Source: CBDUZS01 sp965371785 (GTDB taxonomy: Bacteria > Fermentibacterota > Fermentibacteria > Fermentibacterales > JCC-6). From it: 64,000 nt of DNA. The notes below the pieces were generated by a model that ran no database searches, was not told where the DNA came from, and worked only from the letters and a program-made list of their open reading frames with translations. Every line of letters begins with the position of its first letter. The first letter of the stretch is position 1. The position numbers and the translations under genes were made by a program. Location: the NCBI GenBank assembly GCA_965371785.1, contig CBDUZS010000001.1:10525-74524 (forward strand), in the 5' to 3' direction. This document shows positions 43,620 to 52,322 of the stretch, piece after piece.

Positions 43620-43871
43620 TCAGGATTTTACCGGACATTCTCCTGAGCAGCAGGGAGGGGTATCACCCTTGTCGGAAGCTTGACAGGCTGATTTCGAATA
43701 ATCGTTTGCGTGGAAGCCAGCGCCTTTGAAGATCAATCCTCCACCTGCTCCGATGAGACGCACAACCTTTCCGCCACACTCTGGGCATCTTTCTAAAGGC
43801 TTGTCAGTCATCTGCTGAAAGAGTTCGAATTTATGGTTGCAGTTCTCACATTCGTATTCGTACGTTGGCAT
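43620..43871 (-). CDS. FmdB-family zinc ribbon protein
   Basis: 83 residues. PTYEYECENCNHKFELFQQMTDKPLERCPECGGKVVRLIG is the complete FmdB/CxxC-CxxC zinc ribbon, with a Gly-rich GGGLIFKGAGFHANDY segment typical of the family. The tail adds a second Cys cluster (TPPCCSGECPVKS). GGAGGATCATA precedes the ATG. Family function is unsettled (putative regulator). Confidence 0.88.
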   Translation of the reverse strand: MPTYEYECENCNHKFELFQQMTDKPLERCPECGGKVVRLIGAGGGLIFKGAGFHANDYSKSACQASDKGDTPPCCSGECPVKS

Positions 43872-43955
43872 TATGATCCTCCATATTCCTGAACTTCTGC
43901 CCGGAAGAACACCCGATTATACAGAACTCCGACGTGTGATTCAAAACGGAACCTG

Positions 43956-44978
43956 TCAGAGAGGTGGGTCTTTCCCGGTTTCCCCTTCCGACAACTCCTC
44001 GACGGTACGTGTGCTCACACCTTCCCTGAGAGCTGAAACAAGCCCGGCAATGATGACGGGAATGAACTGTGTGGCATGGAATATTATTGCCATGACCTTG
44101 GCTGAATCACTCTCGATTCCGGTAATTGCAGGAAAGATCACACCCAGAGCGTAATGAACCGTTCCCGTTCCGGCAGGGGTTGGTATCAGCATCCCGAATC
44201 CTGCCAGAACGAGAATGAGTACGGGATAGTACCACCTGAGCTGGAGGCCCAGGCTGAAGAATACGGGCACGACGGAGATGACCAGGCAGGCCCAGATGCA
44301 GAGCGACAGGAGAGCCACCACAAGAACTTCGGTACGATTCCTGAGAACCTCGAGCCCCTCTGCGAAAGAGGTCAGTATCGCTTCCACCTTACCGGCAAAA
44401 CCGTGAAACCTGAAGAGCCTGATTGGAGCAGTGATAACGCCGATCACCTTCTCCCGCCAGATCCGAAGCATGATAAGGACCAGCAGGACCACCAGGTACA
44501 TCGCGGTGGCTGCAACGAAACCGGTGCGGATACCCGAATCGAGCGTGTTCCACATCGCACCAAGGACGCAGAGAGTCATTGCCGAGAGTGTCAATCCATC
44601 GAAAAGCCTGGCAAGAACTACCGTCGCAAAAGATGCCGCTCTGGGAATCCCGGTTTTTCGAGAGAGGAGAAGAGCCCGCAGGATCTCACCGACTCTCCCG
44701 GGGAGCAGCGAATTCACCATGAACCCGGTTACGAGTGGACCCGTTGCAGTCCTGAACGATACTCTCGAAATGGGACCGAGCAGAATTTTCCATCTGTAGA
44801 TCCGGAAGACGTAGCTGAGAGCAAGGAATGGCAGAACCGCCAGAAGTGGAAGCCAGGACGTTTCGCCGAAGGCGGAGAACAGATCCGGCAGATTGGTTTT
44901 CCTGAAAGTGAGGAAGAGCGCCAGCGCCGCGATGACGAGGCCGATCGTCACGTTTCTCCAGGTTCTGCCTTTCAGCAA
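43956..44978 (-). CDS. lysylphosphatidylglycerol synthase-like transmembrane (UPF0104) protein
   Basis: 340 residues with about eight membrane helices. FRIYRWKILLGPISRVSFRTATGPLVTGFMVNSLLPGRVGEILRALLLSRKTGI is the family's diagnostic N-terminal block; PTPAGTGTVHYALG is the late signature. These proteins are the membrane part of MprF without the synthetase domain and are thought to flip or handle lipids/glycolipids. The TTG start has GGAGG six bases upstream and overlaps the gmhA stop by 7 bp. Confidence 0.87.
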   Translation of the reverse strand: MLKGRTWRNVTIGLVIAALALFLTFRKTNLPDLFSAFGETSWLPLLAVLPFLALSYVFRIYRWKILLGPISRVSFRTATGPLVTGFMVNSLLPGRVGEILRALLLSRKTGIPRAASFATVVLARLFDGLTLSAMTLCVLGAMWNTLDSGIRTGFVAATAMYLVVLLVLIMLRIWREKVIGVITAPIRLFRFHGFAGKVEAILTSFAEGLEVLRNRTEVLVVALLSLCIWACLVISVVPVFFSLGLQLRWYYPVLILVLAGFGMLIPTPAGTGTVHYALGVIFPAITGIESDSAKVMAIIFHATQFIPVIIAGLVSALREGVSTRTVEELSEGETGKDPPL

Positions 44979-45553
44979 TCGCAGCCTCCATCGCCAGACG
45001 TCATGATCTTCTCGATAGCCCAGCAGATGGAATGGCCCGCAACGAGGATGGCCTCCTGTGAATGGCTCGTCAGGCTGCTTGGAGATACGAAATGAACATC
45101 GGACAGTGCTGCGAGCTCACATGATCTGTTACCGGTCAGCGAAACAACCTTCATTCCAATACTACCGGCTGCCTTTGCCGCCTCCACGATACTCTCAGAA
45201 TTTCCGCTGGTCGACAGCGCAAAGAGTACATCATCTTTTCTGCCGAGTGCCTGAACCTGCCTTGCGTAAACCTCCCTGAACCCGTAATCATTCGCCAACG
45301 CGGTGATAACCGCGTTGTCCGCGGTCAGGGCGATCGCCCGGAATCCTTTTCGCTCGAGTCTGAATCGACCCACGAGTTCTCCTGCAAAGTGCTGAGCGTC
45401 AGCCGCGCTGCCTCCGTTGCCGCAGAAGAAGATCGATCCCCCTCTCTGCAGTGCTTCGACGCAGAGTGTGACTGCCTCTCCAATACTCTTCCTGTCAATT
45501 GCCTTCACGGCCGCTTCGGCCGCGTTCAGATATTCTTCCAGTGTTTCAGACAA
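44972..45553 (-). CDS. gmhA: phosphoheptose isomerase (sedoheptulose-7-phosphate isomerase)
   Basis: 193 residues from a TTG that overlaps the rmlD stop; this length matches GmhA (about 190), while the longer reading to 45718 invades rmlD. SIS fold: GGSIFFCGNGGSAADAQHFAGELVGRF with the zinc/substrate residues, LALSTSGNSESIV and HSICWAIE. It makes D-glycero-manno-heptose-7-phosphate from sedoheptulose-7-phosphate for the LPS inner core or S-layer glycans. Supports a diderm, LPS-bearing cell. Confidence 0.92.
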   Translation of the reverse strand: MSETLEEYLNAAEAAVKAIDRKSIGEAVTLCVEALQRGGSIFFCGNGGSAADAQHFAGELVGRFRLERKGFRAIALTADNAVITALANDYGFREVYARQVQALGRKDDVLFALSTSGNSESIVEAAKAAGSIGMKVVSLTGNRSCELAALSDVHFVSPSSLTSHSQEAILVAGHSICWAIEKIMTSGDGGCDC

Positions 45554-46343
45554 TGTCTTCCATCCACCTTTCGACAGCATCCCACGCCGGTGGGAGGAGA
45601 ATGCCCCTGCCAGTGCCAAGGACGGAACAGGCCGGTCTCGGTGCGTCCACTCCCAGCTCCCTCCAGGTAACGGGAGTGATCCTGCCTTTTCCAAGTATCC
45701 TGCTGAGCCCTTCCGCAATACTGAAGGGAGTCATAGCGCCCTGATTCACCAGATGGAAGATACCGGATTCACCGTTCCTGACAATGGTTACGATAGCATC
45801 AGCCAGGTCGGGAGCATAGGTCAGAGAGGATGTCTGGTCGGTTACGGCCATGACCTCCTGATTCGTCTCGAACTTCTTCCAGAATGCCGGAACCAGCCCA
45901 CTGCATCCTCCGTACAGCCAGGAGGTCCGGACGACAACGTTGCTCGCACCGGCAAGCACAGCCTTCTCTCCAGATATCTTGCTTCTTGCATATTCGTTAA
46001 CTGGATCAACCTGTTCGTCTTCCAGTATCGGCAGGCAATCGGTCCTGTTGAATACGTGATCGGTCGAGATGGTGAGGAGAGAGACTCCCGTCGAGGCTAG
46101 AAGGGATACACCGTAAGAGTTCACTTCCATCGCAAGAGAGGGGTTCCTCTCACAGAGGTCTACATCGGAAAGAGCAGCACAGTTCACTATCCATTCCGGT
46201 TTTACGGTGGCAACAAACGAGTCAACCTGCTCCGGGGAGGTGATATCGAGTTCGTTGATATCGACTCCGTATACATCCGTCCCGAACGCATTCAGAACGA
46301 AACGCCCGAGCAGTCCGTCACTTCCGGTAACAAGTACTTTCAT
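45546..46343 (-). CDS. rmlD: dTDP-4-dehydrorhamnose reductase-like NAD(P)-dependent sugar epimerase/reductase
   Basis: 265 residues from ATG 46343 (GGAGGGAAG upstream). MKVLVTGSDGLLGRFVLNAFG is the Rossmann start; DVYGVDINELDITSPEQV, PEWIVNCAALSDVDLCERNP, the active Y-x-x-x-K in NEYARSKISGEKAV, and WLYGGCSG are RmlD-type signatures. It would make dTDP-rhamnose or a related sugar for surface glycans; RmlA-C are not in the window. Adjoins gmhA in one operon. Confidence 0.85.
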   Translation of the reverse strand: MKVLVTGSDGLLGRFVLNAFGTDVYGVDINELDITSPEQVDSFVATVKPEWIVNCAALSDVDLCERNPSLAMEVNSYGVSLLASTGVSLLTISTDHVFNRTDCLPILEDEQVDPVNEYARSKISGEKAVLAGASNVVVRTSWLYGGCSGLVPAFWKKFETNQEVMAVTDQTSSLTYAPDLADAIVTIVRNGESGIFHLVNQGAMTPFSIAEGLSRILGKGRITPVTWRELGVDAPRPACSVLGTGRGILLPPAWDAVERWMEDIV

Positions 46344-46564
46344 CTTCCCTCCGCAGGGAAAATACTCCAAGTAAAAGCGTTCAGGAACCCTTGTGCCGTC
46401 TCTTCCGGTAAAGAAGCCCCCGGGAGTTTTCCAGGGGAGGATTTTCGAGTATTCTTGCAGGACGATTCATGCTCGGAGGGTCCTTCGAACAGGTACAGCT
46501 ATCGACCAGCGGAGATTCTGAGAGTATCGTGGAGCCTGCAAAGGCACCGGGGGGAAGGAAGCGA

Positions 46565-47008
46565 TTGAGGACCTGTACCAGGATCAGCATCCTCAGCATA
46601 GCATTTTGTTTGATAACCGGTTCCGTTGAAGGAAATTCTTCGGAAGCCCTCTACAGGCTTGGACTGGTCACCGAGAGGCTGTTGGAAATAGGCGAGGAGA
46701 TGCTCGGGGATCCGGTTTCCGGAACCATCGTTCTCGGGGACACCGTGAGCATTCGAATAGACTTTGCCACCGAATACTCCTACCACATTCACATCTGGAC
46801 GGATTCGATCTTCAACGTACTCAGATTCTGGATCAATTCTCCCGATAGTTCACTCGAAAACTCTGCGCAGGGTGATCACACGGCTCTTGTAGTATTCCCT
46901 GACATGCCGGGCGAACACATACTCTACATCGAGATGATCGAGGGATGGGATTCGGATTCAGCAGGATATGCTGCGGCGCTCTTCAGGTACAGGAGACAGA
47001 CGCTCTGA
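46565..47008 (+). CDS. small secreted hypothetical protein
   Basis: About 147 residues from TTG 46565 with GGAAGGAA just upstream; an ATG at 46469 gives a longer form. The hydrophobic stretch ISILSIAFCLITGSVEG acts as a signal peptide. The rest (LVTERLLEIGEEMLGD, SIRIDFATEYSYHIHIWTD, GEHILYIEMIEGW) suggests a beta-sandwich, as in pre-peptidase-type C-terminal domains. No family assigned. Its 3' end overlaps the convergent methyltransferase gene by 51 bp, an unusually long antiparallel overlap. Confidence 0.5.
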   Translation: MRTCTRISILSIAFCLITGSVEGNSSEALYRLGLVTERLLEIGEEMLGDPVSGTIVLGDTVSIRIDFATEYSYHIHIWTDSIFNVLRFWINSPDSSLENSAQGDHTALVVFPDMPGEHILYIEMIEGWDSDSAGYAAALFRYRRQTL

Positions 47009-47632
47009 TTTCCGGGGAACAATTTCCAGGATCGTTTTCTGCGGCAGCAGTTCGAAGGCTTTCTGCTCCGAACGGAATGCTTCGATAACCAAGATCACAG
47101 CCGGCTGCCCGTTTTCGCCGACGGGTTGAAGGCTGCATGGATTCAGACCGGTAGCACTGCACCCGGTGAGTATCCTGCAGAGTTCAGCAGGTCGATTCAC
47201 CATCACCATTCGTCCACCCATTCTGAGCAGATGAGATGCCGAGCGGAGGAATTCGTAAATCAGAAGGTCGTCACCGCTTCTGGCAACGCTTCTCTCGGAC
47301 TCGGGAGAAACCCTGCCCCGTTCGGAAACGTTGTAAGGCGGATTCATGAGAACAAGGTCTGCACAGCCCTCGGGAAAAACCTTCGTGACGTCCTCTACGA
47401 GACAGCAGACAGGATTGTATTGGAGTTCCGGATGCCTTGCGGCAGCATCCTTCGAGCGCAGAAGAGCTTCGTATCGGCAATCGATTCCGGTCCACCTGCA
47501 ACCGCTATTGGCAAGATGAGCCTCGATAATCGCACCACCCGCACCCGACCCGAGCTCGAACACTATGGAGCCTGCTTCCAGACCGGTCACTGAAGCGGCA
47601 AGGACAAGAGTGTCCGATGTGATCTCACTCAT
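46958..47632 (-). CDS. SAM-dependent N6-adenine-type methyltransferase, TrmN6/YfiC-like
   Basis: 224 residues from ATG 47632. IVFELGSGAGGAIIEAHLA is motif I, WTGIDCRYEALLRSKDAAARH motif II, and the catalytic NPPY sits in DLVLMNPPYNVSERGRVSPESERSVA. RMGGRMVMVNRPAEL also matches the tRNA1(Val) A37 N6-methyltransferase group. The usual N-terminal GYR segment is missing, so the protein is short. The open frame extends upstream to 47956 but would lie inside the lipoprotein gene on the same strand. RNA substrate is inferred. Confidence 0.82.
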   Translation of the reverse strand: MSEITSDTLVLAASVTGLEAGSIVFELGSGAGGAIIEAHLANSGCRWTGIDCRYEALLRSKDAAARHPELQYNPVCCLVEDVTKVFPEGCADLVLMNPPYNVSERGRVSPESERSVARSGDDLLIYEFLRSASHLLRMGGRMVMVNRPAELCRILTGCSATGLNPCSLQPVGENGQPAVILVIEAFRSEQKAFELLPQKTILEIVPRKSERLSPVPEERRSISC

Positions 47633-47651
47633 GGGGAAATTCCCGATGTGC

Positions 47652-48263
47652 TCACCTGTAGTTGGCCTTGGCGACCCCCCATGTGAAGAGTGTGTCGCCA
47701 GAGGATTCGAGCCTGTAATCCTCCCACACGCGGATGGACCACAGACCGTAGTCACTCTCGATAAGATGGATCTTCGCATAGCCAATTGCGGGAGAATCCC
47801 AGCCGCAGTACTCGCTGCTTGCAACGACGATCTCGTATTCGCGGTACATGATCGTGGAATCACTGGGTGCCGTATCGTCAGGATAATCGGGCATGACGAT
47901 GAGGTCCATCGAGACAAGGCTGTCTTCCGGATAGCTGCCCCCCGCGGAGATGGCAATCCCGAATACGGTATCCATGACGTTGTACTCGACTGAATAATCC
48001 CAGTTGCTGAACTCGAGCCAGCCGCCGTAATAGAGGGTGTCCTGCGGATCTGCCTGAAAAACGTACGTGGAATCGAAACACTGCATGTAGGTAATGTTGT
48101 GAGCCTCGAACGTGCTTTTCAGGTTGGCAAGAACTGCGGATGGGAAGTAGGGGTCATACCACTGGTAAGATGGCTCCTCCGGATACTCTGGTATCCGTGG
48201 TTCGAAGAAGGAGCACGCCAGGGGAATCAGGAGAACGAGACCCAGGAGATACAGTTTCCGCAT
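47652..48263 (-). CDS. lipoprotein of unknown function
   Basis: 203 residues from ATG 48263 with GGAGGA upstream. Signal peptide MRKLYLLGLVLLIPLAC ends in a good lipobox. The mature protein starts with a Pro/Glu-rich linker, then WYDPYFPSAVLANLKSTFEAHNITYMQCFDSTYVF, a pattern common in small lipoproteins of this lineage; the rest is beta-rich (WLEFSNWDYSVEYNVM, IHLIESDYGLWSIRVWEDYR). I assign no function. It follows the barrel gene after 16 bp. Confidence 0.65.
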   Translation of the reverse strand: MRKLYLLGLVLLIPLACSFFEPRIPEYPEEPSYQWYDPYFPSAVLANLKSTFEAHNITYMQCFDSTYVFQADPQDTLYYGGWLEFSNWDYSVEYNVMDTVFGIAISAGGSYPEDSLVSMDLIVMPDYPDDTAPSDSTIMYREYEIVVASSEYCGWDSPAIGYAKIHLIESDYGLWSIRVWEDYRLESSGDTLFTWGVAKANYR

Positions 48264-48279
48264 TTTTCCTCCATCAACC

Positions 48280-50103
48280 TCAGAACAGGTAATTGAATCC
48301 AATCGTGGCCCTCCAGTAGCTCGGGCGGCTTGCTTTAGAGTAAAAAGTCCTGGTGATCTGAATCTGAAGGGTACCGGACGACATCGACATACTGGTTCTC
48401 AGCCCCACATGATGGAGGTGTTCGATCTTCGGGTCAAGCATTTCGTTACCAGGATAGGCTCTTTTCGAGTATTCCCAGGAGTAGCTCGGTGTAACTCCCA
48501 GATCGTGGGAGATATGGAATCCACCGAAAAGTGAGATAGTGTTGTTCAGGCTCTCCTCGGATCTCGAGTAAACTGCATTCTCGTAGCTGCCCTGATCCTG
48601 AAAGCGGAACTTATGTGAAATCCCCAGCCGCGTACTGTCGCTGGCAACTCTCTGCAGCGAGAAGAGCGATGTCACGTTTCTGAAGAGCAGGTCGCTGCCT
48701 GATGTACTGACGGATGGAAACAGGAAGGTTGTGTAGTCAGCGCTGAATTTGACCGAACTGTCGATCTTCCAGAGCTCCCCCAGATCGTAGGAGAAACCGG
48801 GAACAAAGCTGTAAACGGATGAGGTTTTGCTGTTTCCGGACTGCTCGGCCATGAGGTAGTTGATCTCCCTCTGCTGACCACTGAGTGTGCCTTTGAGGGT
48901 AAGCCTCGAATCCAGAGGTATCTCTACGGTCATTCCCAGTACTTCGCGAAGTTCATCTCTATCGCTGTTGTCAGTGTATTCGTTACCCCAGCTATCGAAC
49001 CAGGATCCGTAGGTGTCGTATCGGTACAACTCGATTACCCGTGTGAACGAAATCCTGCTTTCTCCCGGTGAGTAGGTCAGCGTTGCAGTCAGGTTCCGAT
49101 CATCGATTACATCGTAGATACCCGAGAGTGTATCGACACCGGTACCCTGACGCCATCTGTCAGTCCTCGAGATATCCCGCGAGATCGAGAAATCCAGATC
49201 CAGGTTCTCGAGAATATCCCACCTGATACTGGAGTATACGTTCCTGTCTGCGTCCTTCCGGTCACGTACGTCTCCGCCAAGGCTGTCGGTTTCAGTTTCC
49301 TCCCAGAACCTCGAAGTGTATGACCATCCGGTCCCCACCTCTATGGCGATATCGGGGAGGAACTCGGGCAGAACGAAACTTTCATTATGGTTCCAGCTGT
49401 CTTCGCGGTGCGTGGTAAGAGAATCAGCGTAATGGACGAAGTTCTTTCTGGCTCCGACCTGGACACTGAGATAGCCACCGTCGAAGATCATTTCCGGAAA
49501 ACCGTAGTTCATCCTTACCATAAGATTGTCTGCACCTGTATCGGTCTGGTCTCCGTAGGTTCTATCCTCTGAGAAGGATATACTGGTGCTGACAAGATCA
49601 AGAATATTTCTGTTCAGCGATATCGAAGCGTTACGTACTGCACCGTCGTCATACTTCGTTGCAATCGTATCTCCTGATGCATACCTCGAATCATAGAAAT
49701 GGACACCCAGACCGAGATCCAGAGAAAGCCAGTCCATGGGCCAGTAGCGGATCTCACCTGTTGCGGTATCATCCACCTTGTTCTGCACCATACTGCCGAA
49801 CCTGTCCTCCATGTTGATCGATCGCCTGAGAGACGTGGCGAACTCGATCTCAGTGGTCGGCTTCCAGGTGATTCTGGCCGTACCGTTTCTGTTATCCGTG
49901 AACCGATCCAGGTCGTCGCTCCTGTTGGCAGTGAAACTCGCATTGAGGCTGAGTGACACTCTTTCGGATATCTGTTGATTGAACGAGAAACTGTTGGTCA
50001 GAGCTCTGGTGTCCTTGTACTGGGTAAGATCTACACTGTAGTTGATGTTGTATCCCGACGAAACAGCAGCCAGAAAAGGCCAGAGAAGCAGGAGTCGTTT
50101 CAT
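48280..50103 (-). CDS. large outer-membrane beta-barrel protein
   Basis: 607 residues. Signal peptide to SSGYNINYS; afterwards almost entirely alternating beta strands with tight turns and many Ser/Arg/Tyr, ending FNYLF, the C-terminal aromatic expected for BAM-dependent insertion. Patterns such as SLSLNASFTANRSDDL and LTLKGTLSGQQREINYL recall 16-22-strand barrels. No family name. The start overlaps the rsmA stop by 4 bp. Confidence 0.75.
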   Translation of the reverse strand: MKRLLLLWPFLAAVSSGYNINYSVDLTQYKDTRALTNSFSFNQQISERVSLSLNASFTANRSDDLDRFTDNRNGTARITWKPTTEIEFATSLRRSINMEDRFGSMVQNKVDDTATGEIRYWPMDWLSLDLGLGVHFYDSRYASGDTIATKYDDGAVRNASISLNRNILDLVSTSISFSEDRTYGDQTDTGADNLMVRMNYGFPEMIFDGGYLSVQVGARKNFVHYADSLTTHREDSWNHNESFVLPEFLPDIAIEVGTGWSYTSRFWEETETDSLGGDVRDRKDADRNVYSSIRWDILENLDLDFSISRDISRTDRWRQGTGVDTLSGIYDVIDDRNLTATLTYSPGESRISFTRVIELYRYDTYGSWFDSWGNEYTDNSDRDELREVLGMTVEIPLDSRLTLKGTLSGQQREINYLMAEQSGNSKTSSVYSFVPGFSYDLGELWKIDSSVKFSADYTTFLFPSVSTSGSDLLFRNVTSLFSLQRVASDSTRLGISHKFRFQDQGSYENAVYSRSEESLNNTISLFGGFHISHDLGVTPSYSWEYSKRAYPGNEMLDPKIEHLHHVGLRTSMSMSSGTLQIQITRTFYSKASRPSYWRATIGFNYLF

Positions 50104-50924
50104 CTATCTATCACCATGGCAAGCCTGGCGAAGGCTTCGGGTGCGATCTGCTCCGCTCTGAGCAGACCGTCAATCCCGGCTGAGCGCAGATAGTCTGCTG
50201 CCGTCTCCCGACCGAATACCGCAGCAAGATTGTTGAGTATGATCTTCCTCCTCGAGGAAAACGAGATCTTCACGAGCTTCCTGTAGGTTTCGAAAAGCTT
50301 CTGACTCACCAGGGGATTCGTGCGCCTGGTAAGAACGATCACTCTAGATTCCACCCTTGGCGGTGGATAAAAGTCTCCCGAGCCAACGTCAAGAAGCACT
50401 CTCACGGAGAACCGGGGCCAGAGCTGAAGTGAGAGTCGCCCATAGTCCTTTCCACCGTCCAGTGTCTCCACTCTGACCGCGACTTCCTTCTGCAGCATGA
50501 ACACAGCCTTCCTTACCGGGTCGAAGCCCGGTTCGAGAAGTCTGAGCAGTGCAGGGGAGGAAATCGAATAGGGCAGGTTTCCAGCTAGGGAGGTAAACGG
50601 GTATCCTGGAAGATCCACAGGGTCGATTTTCAGAAAATCTGAGTTCACTACCCGCAATCTCTCCGCTCCGAATCTCTCTGAAAGGTATCTGCACATCTTC
50701 AAAGATATCTCAACTGCCGTGACCGACCGGCAAACGGTAAGGAGTTCAGCCGTAAGGGCACCGAGTCCGGGACCTATCTCGAGGAGATTCTCCCGGGGGC
50801 CTGGAGCAGCCTCGAGTGCTATTCTCCCGGCAGCGAGTCTGTTCAGCAGAAAGGTCTGCCCCAGACGTTTGTCAGGGGTTACTCCTACATCACGGAGGAG
50901 CCTTCTGATCTCTGAGTGATTCAA
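50100..50924 (-). CDS. rsmA: 16S rRNA dimethyladenosine transferase RsmA/KsgA
   Basis: Dimethylates A1518 and A1519 of 16S rRNA late in 30S assembly. 274 residues. LLRDVGVTPDKRLGQTFLLN is the family start, ENLLEIGPGLGALTAELL motif I, LAGNLPYSISSPALLRLL the catalytic NLPY, and the C-terminal helix domain follows (FSSRRKIILNNLAAVFG). It sits 3 bp after the TatD/radical-SAM gene and overlaps the barrel gene, so all three are probably co-transcribed. Confidence 0.95.
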   Translation of the reverse strand: MNHSEIRRLLRDVGVTPDKRLGQTFLLNRLAAGRIALEAAPGPRENLLEIGPGLGALTAELLTVCRSVTAVEISLKMCRYLSERFGAERLRVVNSDFLKIDPVDLPGYPFTSLAGNLPYSISSPALLRLLEPGFDPVRKAVFMLQKEVAVRVETLDGGKDYGRLSLQLWPRFSVRVLLDVGSGDFYPPPRVESRVIVLTRRTNPLVSQKLFETYRKLVKISFSSRRKIILNNLAAVFGRETAADYLRSAGIDGLLRAEQIAPEAFARLAMVIDR

Positions 50925-50927
50925 GAC

Positions 50928-52295
50928 CTAACCCCTGATCCGGAAAGGCAGACCGAGTTCCCCGGCAAGGTTTTCAGCCCCCGTGAGATCCACACCGGGA
51001 TACCTCACCGCGGTGAGCGTGGTCTGACAGCCTGTCCGATTCGAAAGCGAGATGAATCTCAGAAGAGAACTCCATGGATCCTGATATCCTGTTCTGCATA
51101 TTTTATCGTAACCCTTTGCAGATGATTCGTTGAGACTCACGCTTACCTGGTCGAAACAGCCAAGCATTTTCCGAACTTTCCGTTCGTTCATGAGTTCGAG
51201 TGCAAGGCCGTTTGTATCGAGACGGGTCCTGTAGCCCTTTCTCCTGGCAATCGATGCCAGTTCCACAAGAAGATCTCCCCGCTGCGTGGGTTCACCGAAT
51301 CCGCAGAAAACCAGCTCATCGAACCACCCGGGCTCGAGCAGTTCGAAACAGGCTTTGAGTCGATCTGACGCAGGCTCCTCCCGGTGCTTCAGATAGTATC
51401 CGCCCACGCCGTCCTGTCTGAATCTCAGGCAGAAAATACAATCGCAGTTGCATCTGCCCGTAATGTTTGCATAGAGGCTGTTCCCGAGTCTGTAAAGGAG
51501 GTCAGTGCGTCTGCATCCGGGTGCAAGCAGGAGCGCATCGAGTGAGTTCCGCCAGAGCAGTGATCGAGCTTCCGCCCGTGACAGACCCCTGGATGAGGCG
51601 ACTGCATCCGCTACGAGCCCCACTCTGGCCGGTTCGTTTCCTCTTCCTCTGAAAGGTTCGGGAGAAAGCCATGGACTGTCGGTCTCGACCAGAATCCGAT
51701 CCGCGGGAAGCAGTCTGACAAGCTCTCTCAGCTCGTCGTTGCGTTTGTACGTGAGGGGACCGGCGAAACCTATGTAGTAGCCCCTGGCGACTGCCTTCAA
51801 AGCAATTTCCTGCGGACCCGTGTAACAATGGAAAATAACCGGCACGTCCAGATCGGTCGGCAGCTCCTCCAGAAGCCTCTCTTCAGCACTTCTCGAGTGG
51901 AGAACGAGTGGATAGCCGAGATCTCCCGCCAGAGCCGTATGGAGGTGAAGCCACTCGATCTGCGCAGGCAGAGTGGAATGATCATGATAGCAGTCAAGCC
52001 CGGTTTCCCCGACTGCGATCACTCCCGGCTCCAGAAGCAGTCTCTTCAGTTCTCCGAGTGTTTCATCACCACAGCCGGACACGTTCGTCGGTTGTATTCC
52101 CGCAGCCGCCCAGACACCTTCGTACTGCGCGGCAAGCCTGGCGGCAGTCCGGCTGGAGGTGATATCGATCCCCGGAACAAGGAACTGCCCTACTCCAGAC
52201 CGGCGGGCTCTTGCAAGCACTCCTTCAGTGTTCCCCTGGAAATCTCCGGAATAGAGATGGCAGTGCGTGTCGAACAGGGGTTCAGTTTCGTTCAC
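50928..52295 (-). CDS. fusion protein: TatD-family metal hydrolase + TatD-linked radical SAM domain
   Basis: 455 residues from a GTG. Residues about 6-255 are a complete TatD domain: LFDTHCHLYSGDF, GIQPTNV, VGETGLDCYHD, LVLHSRSAEERLLEEL, FHCYTGP, VETDSPWLSPEPFRG. Residues about 268-455 are a radical SAM domain with YANITGRCNCDCIFCLRF (cluster Cys282, 286, 289) and FCGFGEPTQRGDLL. A separate 'TatD-associated radical SAM' family is known as a neighbour of tatD; here the two are one polypeptide. Start support is weak. Between purA and rsmA. Confidence 0.9.
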   Translation of the reverse strand: MNETEPLFDTHCHLYSGDFQGNTEGVLARARRSGVGQFLVPGIDITSSRTAARLAAQYEGVWAAAGIQPTNVSGCGDETLGELKRLLLEPGVIAVGETGLDCYHDHSTLPAQIEWLHLHTALAGDLGYPLVLHSRSAEERLLEELPTDLDVPVIFHCYTGPQEIALKAVARGYYIGFAGPLTYKRNDELRELVRLLPADRILVETDSPWLSPEPFRGRGNEPARVGLVADAVASSRGLSRAEARSLLWRNSLDALLLAPGCRRTDLLYRLGNSLYANITGRCNCDCIFCLRFRQDGVGGYYLKHREEPASDRLKACFELLEPGWFDELVFCGFGEPTQRGDLLVELASIARRKGYRTRLDTNGLALELMNERKVRKMLGCFDQVSVSLNESSAKGYDKICRTGYQDPWSSLLRFISLSNRTGCQTTLTAVRYPGVDLTGAENLAGELGLPFRIRG

Positions 52296-52322
52296 AGGTT
52301 ATCTCGAAACCAGGAGATTGGG

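Noticed and set aside
47633..47956. N-terminal extension of the methyltransferase
   Set aside because: The extra 108 codons lie inside the lipoprotein gene on the same strand and read as non-protein-like sequence.
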